Positions 1-6,329 of a stretch of 6,432 nucleotides of DNA are shown here, one piece after another (the first letter of the stretch is position 1; each line of letters starts with the position of its first letter). Source of the stretch: Treponema sp. (lineage in GTDB: Bacteria > Spirochaetota > Spirochaetia > Treponematales > Treponemataceae). The position numbers were made by a program, and so were the translations under genes. The notes under the pieces were generated by a model. That model was not told the origin of the DNA. It ran no database searches and saw nothing but the letters and a program-made list of their open reading frames with translations. Where the stretch lies: NCBI GenBank assembly GCA_004554075.1, contig SFOB01000122.1:1-6432 (forward strand), read 5' to 3'.

Positions 1-2
1 AT

Positions 3-857
3 GCAAAATTCACTACCCTTTACCCATAATTTAACAAAATCTCTGCTGATGGTAACAGAGTAAGTTCCTGTAGTATTTCCATCTGGAAGATACCAGGTGT
101 TTGTTGTAAGTCCTGGCCATACATTTATCTGCTGTATTATAAAGTCGCGGGTTATGCCGTCTTTTTTGATAGTGAATTTTGCATCGTAAGTACCTGCAGC
201 AATTCCTGCAGAAGTTGTTTTTATTGTACAGGTGTTTAATGAGCTTTGGACTTCTATAGCCTGCCCTGAGCCGGAAGCACCACTTACAACCATTTCAGCT
301 GAGTTTATTACCTGACAGGAAACAGTATAATTAGTTGGAGCTGAAAGAGTTAGATCAATATTACCATTTACAACACTTGAATTATAAGATTTAAAATAAA
401 CTGTTTTTTCAATGTCTGAACCAGGAGTGGTATAAGAAAACTTCTGAGTACCGTAAAAAAGTTCTTTTCCACTTGAATTACAGATATAAAAAGTAAACTC
501 TTCTGCTTCATTGAAAGTTGCTAATGCAACATTAAAGGAAATATCGCCTGTTTCAGAATCGTAAGTACCTGTTACGTCTTCATCTAGAACCGATGAAGTT
601 ACCTTAAAGGTGTAACCGGAAAAGGAAAAGGAAGAAAAATCAGGAAATGCTGAACGTGAAGATTTTAGACCATTAAGACTTTCATTACCAAATCTTGGAG
701 TAATTACGAGTGTACAAGGATTTGAATCTATGTTTTTTGATTTTGATGAATCAAAATCAAAAAACTTGCAGGAAGATAGCGAAACCAAGAGAAAAACAAG
801 GGCCATAGCAGAGATAAAAAATGAGAAATATCGTTTTTCGAAAAGTTTATATTTCAT
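3..857 (-). CDS. Surface lipoprotein, N-terminal part (runs off left edge)
   Basis: A continuous open frame of 285 codons begins with ATG at 857-855 and reaches the window edge without a stop, so the C-terminus is missing. Residues 1-29 form a signal peptide: basic start MKYKLFEKR, hydrophobic core, then the lipobox L-S-S-C with the lipidated cysteine at residue 30. The mature part is Ser/Thr-rich and beta-like. It has a first lobe (about 46-160, beginning CTLVITPRFG) and a second lobe (about 164-265) with GNIDLTLSAP at 165-174, GTYDAKFTI at 222-230 and a turn ending in GL at 249-250. These landmarks match the N-terminal module of the upstream 1222-residue lipoprotein. The start is supported by AAGGA seven bases upstream. 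The gene lies 35 bases after the preceding stop, so it is probably the fourth visible gene of the same operon. The family is not recognised and no catalytic motif is visible. The missing part probably carries further modules, and surface display is inferred from the lipobox and neighbours. Confidence 0.85.
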   Translation of the reverse strand, partial: MKYKLFEKRYFSFFISAMALVFLLVSLSSCKFFDFDSSKSKNIDSNPCTLVITPRFGNESLNGLKSSRSAFPDFSSFSFSGYTFKVTSSVLDEDVTGTYDSETGDISFNVALATFNEAEEFTFYICNSSGKELFYGTQKFSYTTPGSDIEKTVYFKSYNSSVVNGNIDLTLSAPTNYTVSCQVINSAEMVVSGASGSGQAIEVQSSLNTCTIKTTSAGIAAGTYDAKFTIKKDGITRDFIIQQINVWPGLTTNTWYLPDGNTTGTYSVTISRDFVKLWVKGSEFC

Positions 858-892
858 TTTCTATTCCTTACAAGGAGAACCTGTAGTATTGC
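858..892 (-). promoter_or_regulatory. Intergenic gap with ribosome binding site inside a short dyad
   Basis: This 35-base gap lies between the TAA of the 1222-residue lipoprotein and the ATG of the last gene. AAGGA (869-865) is seven bases before the start and forms one arm of the 12-base dyad TCCTTGTAAGGA (876-865). No terminator-like stem with a T-run and no credible promoter is visible, so read-through from upstream is expected. Confidence 0.75.
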
Positions 893-3800
893 TTAATCTG
901 AAGAGCGGACTACACGGAAACCTACAAATTTAAATCGCTTATATCGAGAACAATTATTACGAATTAAAACTTGGCCATCGACGCCATAATGTCCACCTCT
1001 GTAAATTTGGTAAACACCTGTAGTATCTTGTGAATAACCAGTTGCTGGATTACTTGGCCATATACCTACAGCTTTTCCTAAATCCCATACCCATTCGTAA
1101 ACGTTTCCACTCATGTCATACATTCCTAATTCATTTGCTTTCTTTTTCTTAACTTCATGAGTCTTACTTCCTGAATTTCCAGAAACCCATCCATAATCAT
1201 AAGGTTCTGTACTTGTACCACTATAAATATGGCTTGTTTCTGTCAGATTACCACCGCGGGCCAGATATTCCCATTCTACTTCTGTAGGAAGACGCCAGCC
1301 ATTAGCATCAAAGTCACATTCTATGGTTCCGCTAAGTTCGTTTCCTTCATGAGGATTATATCCCCATAATGAAGTATCTGTCTGACCATCAACCGTGTAA
1401 CATGGATCCAGACCATCTTCACCACTCAATTTATTACAATACATAATTACATCATACCAGCTTACCATTTCGACAGGTCTATTCTCCTGAACTTCATCAT
1501 CAGCAGGATCTGATGCAAATTCACTCGGGTTATCTCCCATAATTAAAGAATATTCTTTTTGTGTTACTTCATGATCGCTTGCAATAAGTTTTGTATGTGT
1601 TCCAGCTGGAATTTTTAAGCTGCGACCATTAAAGACCGTGAAATCCTGATAGTCAGGATCTTCTACTGTAATCGTTGCAGTAGTTGTTGTACCTTCTATA
1701 ATAAGTAAACTTTCTCCAACATAGGCTGCGCCACCAGTCGGCCAATAGTCGTAGCTGTAAGCAGTTGTATCATCTACCTTTACATTGAACTTAACATAGA
1801 ATGGTGTGCCGCTTGGTAAACCAAGATAGCTTGGGTATGTAAAACTTAAGGTGTTTTCTGTTTTAATAAAATCGACACCTTCGTAAATGTCAACTTTAAT
1901 TGAATCAGAAATAATAGAACCTGTTGTTGTTCCTGTTTCAATTGGACTTCCATTAAGTTCTGTAACTGAAATATTAATTGTGCGATTTGAGCCGCTTAAT
2001 ATCTGGCTCCATTTGCAGATATAATTGCCCGGGAAACCTGGAGTAACTGTTAGTGAAACAGGATCCAAAGCCCATTTAGCATAAAGATGAATCTTATTGT
2101 TTGCATCGGCAAGTTCTATGATGTCAGAATTTTCTGTGAGCTCGGTTAATGGATCTCCTGTAAATGAAGCATTATCATACCAGCCTTCAAGATGCATATA
2201 TTCTTTCGTTACCTGAGTTGCAGCCGGTAAAGTTGTTTCTTCGGTTACTTTATAAGTTGTAGCCGCAGTTTCAGGATAACCTGATACAAAGGCTCCATCA
2301 TCAAGTTCATATACAATCTGATATGTTATCGGTGTCCACTGAGCAATGTATGTTCTGTTTTCTGCAGGGAAGGTTTCCGGAAGGTCTCCTATAGTTCCGT
2401 CGCTTGAATTCTTCCAGTTGGTTAATGTATATCCAGCCTTTTGAATTCCTGTAAGAGCAGGAACAGCAGTTCCATATTTTCCAGTCTGTGTTTTATCAGT
2501 AGTTGAACCAGCTATATTTCCATCATTAAGGTCATAAGTAATTGTAAATTCTTTTCTATTATATTGGACTGTTGTAATTGTTTCACCATTATCATTTATT
2601 GTCTTCTGGGAAACTGGGGTTATTGCTTCAAAGCCATTTATATCGGCAGGAAGAGTTGCATTTCCAGAATATGAGGCATCTGTTAATGGCACAGCCTGTG
2701 TCGCATCCCCAACAAGTCCCCAATAAAGCTCTGTGCAAGTGTCATTTACATCATAAGACAGAGAATCAGCTGCATTTTCAAATGAGTGTTCTACACGATA
2801 AGGAGTCTTCCACTTTGCATACAGGTTAAGATTTCCTGTAGTTCCTTCTGAAATTGAAGTTATCGGTTCTCCACTATAATCTGCATTCTTATACCAGGCA
2901 ACAAACTGATATGCAGCAGAAAGACTTGCAGATATAACTTTTGTTCTTGCTGGAGCAGAAAGATTTATAGGAAGAGTATTTTCTGTATAAGATACAGGGT
3001 TTGATGCAGCATTTGTTCCATCCGGATTAGTTCCACAATGATAAGTAATATAATAAATTTCTGAAGCAGGATTACTACAGAAGTAACCATCTACTGAATC
3101 AGTATTTATTTTTGCATAGGTTTTATCCATGGCATTTGCAGCAGACCAGGTAAAGCCCTTCTCGCCTTTGAGTTTATTGCTGCAGGATGCAAACATATCT
3201 GTAGAAATTTCAACTTTATCTGTAGTAAATGCAGACGAAACATAGATTGCTTCAAGATTAATATTACCAAAGAACATCTGAGACATATTTGTAACAGCCG
3301 AAGTATCAAAGACAGATATTTCAATTATCTGCATAGACTGGCCCATGCTCTTAAACATGCTGTTTGAATCTGGCCTCATCTTAAGTCTCTTTGTGCCGTT
3401 GGTGTAGCCGTCTGCAAAATACTTAATACTTTGTTCAGCAGAATCATACCATACAGGTACACTTGTTCCTGTATCAAGATATTGACTGATTGTTATTGAA
3501 TCATCTGGAGCTGTCAGGCTTGCAACTATTCTTTCAGGATTTGATGTCTGCCAGGTATTGAGAGCTTCATTAAAATCAGGTCCTTCCTTAAGTTCAATTG
3601 TAAATAGCGCATAATATTTTAAAGGTCCGCTGCTTCCCGCCGGAATTGAAGTTTTAACACTTCCTGTAAAAGACGGATTATCATACCAGCCTTCAAAAAT
3701 AAAACCTGCTTTTTGAAGAGCTGGAAGAGCAATTTCTCCAGAATGCATTGAATAATTCTGCTGCAGGGTACCAGAAACAGGACTTCCACCATCTGAATAA

Positions 3801-4561
3801 TATGTAATTGTATATAGATTATTAAGGTCTATTGTACGGGTAGCAGAACTTATAAAGCCGTTTCTGATTCTTATTAATTCATAATAGGTGTTAAGAAGAA
3901 TTGTTTTTGATGAATCGCCATAGAATTTTATTTCAATAAAATATGTTCCATCTCCAAGTCCTTCTGAAGAATCATGTAGATCTCTTATATATTGAACATA
4001 ATGATTTCCACTTGTTCCTTGAATTGCAAGATCTTCTGAAGGGGTAATTACATTACCAGAATATTCATTTATTAGAGAAAGTTCTGCAATTGCTGCTTCC
4101 TGAGGGAAAGAGATTTTCAGGTCTAAGCCGCCATAAGAAGCATCTGTATAAAGAGTAAAAGCAACAGGACTGATCTGGGCAAAATAGATTTCTGCATACT
4201 TAGTATCCTGAAAAGTACAACCGTTACAGGTAGCAGTCAGTTTAAAATAACCGGAACAAGGTTCAAGAGCAACATTTTTGATTTTTGAAGCATTTGCCCA
4301 GTTTGCAATTTCTTCGTATTCTGTTTCTCCATCATAGAGAACGCTTAAATGAATATCTGTAAGATTTGAGGTTGAAAGATCTGGTAATACCGTTCTTGAT
4401 TTCAACTGATCTTTTAAAACTATTTTAAGATATCCTACAGAGGCTTTATTTTCTTCCTGTTTGCTAAATGAGTTTTCACAGGCAGTAAAGGTAAAGGCTG
4501 TAAGTACAAGCAAGGCAAGAGAAAGTTTTTTGATGATTGATTTAATCTTTATATTCTTCAT
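893..4561 (-). CDS. Multidomain surface lipoprotein: InlB B-repeats, DUF285 and C-terminal SUMF1 domain
   Basis: This complete 1222-residue protein has a signal peptide with lipobox F-T-A-C (Cys28), so it should be lipid-anchored outside the inner membrane. Domains in order are: a beta-rich module at about 44-250; InlB B-repeat 1 at 251-321 (GWYDN, YYALF); a BspA-like DUF285 segment at 332-496 (FDTSAVTNMSQMF); InlB B-repeat 2 at 503-584 (LYAKW); a MucBP-like repeat at 587-669; InlB B-repeats 3 and 4 at 671-743 and 747-831; an Ig-like linker at 832-970; and a SUMF1/FGE-sulfatase domain at about 976-1219. The last is shown by HEVTQKEYSLIMGDNPS (997-1013), RPVEMVSWYD (1028-1037), GWRLPTEVEWEYLARGG (1088-1104), NELGMYDMSGNVYEWVWD (1143-1160), YRGG (1187-1190) and GFRVVRS (1214-1220). 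Where FGE enzymes have their two active-site cysteines, this protein appears to have V1194 and L1199, so catalysis is unlikely. InlB and DUF285 modules are typical of adhesins, so adhesion or ligand binding is the likely job. The ATG lies 12 bases after the upstream stop and has GGAG six bases before it. Confidence 0.92.
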   Translation of the reverse strand: MKNIKIKSIIKKLSLALLVLTAFTFTACENSFSKQEENKASVGYLKIVLKDQLKSRTVLPDLSTSNLTDIHLSVLYDGETEYEEIANWANASKIKNVALEPCSGYFKLTATCNGCTFQDTKYAEIYFAQISPVAFTLYTDASYGGLDLKISFPQEAAIAELSLINEYSGNVITPSEDLAIQGTSGNHYVQYIRDLHDSSEGLGDGTYFIEIKFYGDSSKTILLNTYYELIRIRNGFISSATRTIDLNNLYTITYYSDGGSPVSGTLQQNYSMHSGEIALPALQKAGFIFEGWYDNPSFTGSVKTSIPAGSSGPLKYYALFTIELKEGPDFNEALNTWQTSNPERIVASLTAPDDSITISQYLDTGTSVPVWYDSAEQSIKYFADGYTNGTKRLKMRPDSNSMFKSMGQSMQIIEISVFDTSAVTNMSQMFFGNINLEAIYVSSAFTTDKVEISTDMFASCSNKLKGEKGFTWSAANAMDKTYAKINTDSVDGYFCSNPASEIYYITYHCGTNPDGTNAASNPVSYTENTLPINLSAPARTKVISASLSAAYQFVAWYKNADYSGEPITSISEGTTGNLNLYAKWKTPYRVEHSFENAADSLSYDVNDTCTELYWGLVGDATQAVPLTDASYSGNATLPADINGFEAITPVSQKTINDNGETITTVQYNRKEFTITYDLNDGNIAGSTTDKTQTGKYGTAVPALTGIQKAGYTLTNWKNSSDGTIGDLPETFPAENRTYIAQWTPITYQIVYELDDGAFVSGYPETAATTYKVTEETTLPAATQVTKEYMHLEGWYDNASFTGDPLTELTENSDIIELADANNKIHLYAKWALDPVSLTVTPGFPGNYICKWSQILSGSNRTINISVTELNGSPIETGTTTGSIISDSIKVDIYEGVDFIKTENTLSFTYPSYLGLPSGTPFYVKFNVKVDDTTAYSYDYWPTGGAAYVGESLLIIEGTTTTATITVEDPDYQDFTVFNGRSLKIPAGTHTKLIASDHEVTQKEYSLIMGDNPSEFASDPADDEVQENRPVEMVSWYDVIMYCNKLSGEDGLDPCYTVDGQTDTSLWGYNPHEGNELSGTIECDFDANGWRLPTEVEWEYLARGGNLTETSHIYSGTSTEPYDYGWVSGNSGSKTHEVKKKKANELGMYDMSGNVYEWVWDLGKAVGIWPSNPATGYSQDTTGVYQIYRGGHYGVDGQVLIRNNCSRYKRFKFVGFRVVRSSD
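2156..2190. repeat. Dispersed direct repeat, copy A (within InlB B-repeat 4)
   Basis: This 35-base segment matches 3662-3696 at 32 positions, and the last 20 bases are identical. It encodes the LEGWYDNASFTG region on the minus strand. Conservation at the DNA level exceeds that of the rest of the two repeat units. Confidence 0.75.
3662..3696. repeat. Dispersed direct repeat, copy B (within InlB B-repeat 1)
   Basis: This is the partner of 2156-2190, in the same orientation about 1.5 kb away. It encodes the FEGWYDNPSFTG region. Mismatches occur only at three positions in the first 15 bases, and the remaining 20 bases are identical. Confidence 0.75.
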
Positions 4562-4573
4562 TCTTCTCTCCGC
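4562..4573 (-). promoter_or_regulatory. Intergenic gap with ribosome binding site for the 1222-residue lipoprotein
   Basis: Only 12 bases separate the TAG stop of the upstream lipoprotein (4576-4574) from ATG 4561-4559. The gap contains GGAG (4571-4568) six bases before the start. The tight spacing suggests translational coupling of the two InlB-repeat lipoproteins. Confidence 0.8.
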
Positions 4574-6313
4574 CTATTCCTTTGTAATCTTTCCGTAGTA
4601 TGAATACCAGTTTCCGTATGAGTCTTTTGCCTTTAAATACAGATCATGGATTCCAACATAAAGTGAACTTGTATCAACTTCAAGAATATTACCGGTTGAA
4701 GATTGTGTACTTCCATCAAGAGTCCACTGATAAGTTTCGTAACCTGGGTCTGCAGTAAAGATATAAGTAGAACTACTCTGAGTTACTGTTACAGAAATAT
4801 CCTGTTCAGGATCTGCATAGAAGGAAATGCTTGCATCAAAATTTCCTGTGGTTGAACCGCCTTCGGTGAACTTAGCATAAATCCAAATATCAGGATCCAA
4901 ACCAAAGGTATTCTCATTTACTATTGTTGAGAAGTCATATAGCTTATATGCATAGTCTTGAGTTGAGTAATCCCATTCTTTAATATACCAGTTATCAAAG
5001 GTATAACCTGGACGAACAGGATCAGTATCAGGTCTTGGGATTGCAGTATTGTAATCAATTTCACAATATTCATATTGATATTGGTATGTAAAGCCAGAAG
5101 GGTCTGTCTCTTCACATAAGAAATGAACACTGTATGTTTTAGCTCCCCAAACCGCATATAGGGTTATATCTGAAGTTAGTTCGTAGTATGATAAACCACC
5201 TGAACCATTGTTATAATGACCCCATGGATTAAACTGCATAGAATCGACTGTAGCAGATGCAGAGAAATCAAAACCCTTAATTTCATAACCAGTCTTATTC
5301 CAGTCGTAATAAATCCAGTTCCAACTATATTCATTAAAGTAACGGCCAATAGGAACATGAGCTCCTTTACCATAATGAACCTGTCTTGTTCTGTTCTGGG
5401 CAATACCAGGAATATTGCAGTTTTCTTTATAAGTAATTGTAATTACATCAGTAGACCAGACTGCATACAAATCAATATCTTGAGTTATGTTTATAATATT
5501 ATTATCAAAATAGTAATCAGGGGTTGTAGCAGACGCAGATTTAGCCCAACCTACAAAGCCATAACCGCTGCGTTCTCCTCCAAAACAATAATCTTCAATA
5601 TAAACATTACTGAAAACATCATAAATACAATTTGAAGTCCTGTTAGTACCATCATTACTATGATAAGTTACTGTAATCTGCTCTACCCATTTTGCGTAGA
5701 GGGTAATATTGCTTACGATTGGCTCGTTATAATCAAATGGTAGAGTACAGTCTTCGTCTAAATACCAGTCGCGGAAAACGAACTTTGGCTTTTTCAGATT
5801 CTCGTTCCATTTTACATAATCTTCAGATGGAACTGTATAACCTTCCGGTAAAACGTAAGGTTCAAGCTGAACATCACAACCTGTAACAAAGGTAATTGTG
5901 CATTTCTTTTTCCAGACTGCATAAAGATAGGCTGGTTCAGGACTTACATTAATAGAAGAAATGTAATCTCTTTCATTCAGGTAATAATTTGAAGGCATTT
6001 CTGTAGAATCAGTATTTGGATTTTTAAGATACTGCCAGCCGACAATCATAGTGTCTTCATGAAGGAATTCCGGGAAATCTTTTGAAGAAACAGTTTTTCC
6101 GATTATGTAGGTTTTATCGATGTGCTGAGAAAATTCATCATCATATTCAAAAAAGGAAAAGCTTGTTCCAATATCATCTGAAATGATTTCTTTCAGCTTT
6201 TCATTAAAAAGAAGATTATCACAGGCAGTGAAGAAACTTATTATAAGGCAAAGGAGAAGAAATAAGGTAATGCGGATTTTTGATTTGTTTTTGTTGATTG
6301 AAAAATCTTTCAT
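4574..6313 (-). CDS. InlB B-repeat surface lipoprotein with C-terminal PKD/Ig-like domain
   Basis: This complete 579-residue protein starts with a basic N-region and a long hydrophobic core, then lipobox F-T-A-C with Cys31. After the anchor it is almost entirely InlB B-type (Listeria-Bacteroides) repeats. Five units end in the usual aromatic signature: about 52-134 (degenerate, LYAVW), 138-209 (LYAKW), 212-287 (LYAVW), 290-390 (LYAVW; long, with an aromatic insertion WNWIYYDWNK at 331-340) and 393-482 (IYAKF). Residues 491-579 form a PKD/Ig-like domain with YQWTLDG at 528-534 and GIHDLYLKAKDSYGNW at 554-569. Several cysteines fall close together (138/146, 229/243, 400/417) and could form disulfides. 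No enzymatic motif is visible. InlB B-repeats are small beta-grasp-like folds found in adhesins and surface stalks, so a lipid-anchored binding or spacer role is inferred. AAGGAGG sits seven bases before the ATG. The gene is flanked at 16 and 12 bases by genes on the same strand, consistent with one operon. Confidence 0.92.
   Translation of the reverse strand: MKDFSINKNKSKIRITLFLLLCLIISFFTACDNLLFNEKLKEIISDDIGTSFSFFEYDDEFSQHIDKTYIIGKTVSSKDFPEFLHEDTMIVGWQYLKNPNTDSTEMPSNYYLNERDYISSINVSPEPAYLYAVWKKKCTITFVTGCDVQLEPYVLPEGYTVPSEDYVKWNENLKKPKFVFRDWYLDEDCTLPFDYNEPIVSNITLYAKWVEQITVTYHSNDGTNRTSNCIYDVFSNVYIEDYCFGGERSGYGFVGWAKSASATTPDYYFDNNIINITQDIDLYAVWSTDVITITYKENCNIPGIAQNRTRQVHYGKGAHVPIGRYFNEYSWNWIYYDWNKTGYEIKGFDFSASATVDSMQFNPWGHYNNGSGGLSYYELTSDITLYAVWGAKTYSVHFLCEETDPSGFTYQYQYEYCEIDYNTAIPRPDTDPVRPGYTFDNWYIKEWDYSTQDYAYKLYDFSTIVNENTFGLDPDIWIYAKFTEGGSTTGNFDASISFYADPEQDISVTVTQSSSTYIFTADPGYETYQWTLDGSTQSSTGNILEVDTSSLYVGIHDLYLKAKDSYGNWYSYYGKITKE
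4868..6160 (-). repeat. Five divergent InlB B-repeats (coding repeat)
   Basis: Five consecutive units in the 579-residue lipoprotein lie at about 5912-6160, 5687-5902, 5453-5680, 5144-5446 and 4868-5137. All end in LYAVW, LYAKW or IYAKF. In most of them a central W preceded by G, D or N marks the middle of the unit (VGW, RDWY, VGW, DNWY). Unit four is the exception, with KGF at this position; it is also the longest. Spacing between units is only two or three residues, giving a continuous chain of domains. Confidence 0.8.
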
Positions 6314-6329
6314 TCTTCTACCTCCTTGT
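6314..6329 (-). promoter_or_regulatory. Intergenic gap with strong ribosome binding site for the 579-residue lipoprotein
   Basis: The 16-base gap carries AAGGAGG (6327-6321), a near-perfect Shine-Dalgarno sequence, seven bases before ATG 6313-6311. It fixes the start codon. There is no room for a terminator or promoter, which supports co-transcription with the upstream outer-membrane protein gene. Confidence 0.85.

Larger units (their letters stand above)
2069..3811 (-). repeat. Four InlB B-repeats interrupted by DUF285 and MucBP-like modules (coding repeat)
   Basis: Four tandem-type protein repeats lie within the 1222-residue lipoprotein, at about 3599-3811, 2810-3055, 2333-2551 and 2069-2323. 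Each begins with an I-T-Y or I-V-Y strand followed by an Asp/Gly/Asn-rich turn, and carries a G/A/N-W-Y/K centre. They end in YYALF, LYAKW, YIAQW and LYAKW. Repeats 1 and 2 are separated by the DUF285 segment (3074-3568), and repeats 2 and 3 by the MucBP-like module (2555-2803). The units are divergent in sequence, so this is an old array and not a recent tandem expansion. Confidence 0.8.

Noticed and set aside
858..892. Rho-independent terminator after the 1222-residue lipoprotein gene
   Set aside because: The only dyad is 12 bases with almost no loop, has no following T-run, and overlaps the next ribosome binding site.
730..933. Plus-strand open frame of 67 codons spanning the start of the last lipoprotein
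   Set aside because: It is antisense to a gene with a clear lipobox and ribosome binding site, and to the end of the preceding gene. It has no domain and no convincing ribosome binding site.
905..1636. Active formylglycine-generating enzyme or sulfatase-maturase
   Set aside because: The two active-site cysteines appear to be missing, and no sulfatase gene lies nearby.
2578..2829. Plus-strand open frame of 83 codons
   Set aside because: It is antisense to the MucBP-like repeat of the 1222-residue lipoprotein. The product is His/Gln/Leu-rich, as expected of a shadow frame.
3106..3324. Minus-strand open frame of 72 codons inside the large lipoprotein gene
   Set aside because: It is out of frame with the DUF285 coding sequence, and the Leu-rich product has no family features.
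4921..5403. Two minus-strand open frames of 78 and 75 codons (4921-5157 and 5176-5403)
   Set aside because: They are out of frame within the 579-residue lipoprotein, whose frame is supported by repeated InlB motifs throughout.
5216..5635. Plus-strand open frame of 139 codons
   Set aside because: It lies wholly antisense to InlB repeats 3 and 4 of a well-supported lipoprotein, with no recognisable domain. The frame is open because of the low-complexity codon use opposite.
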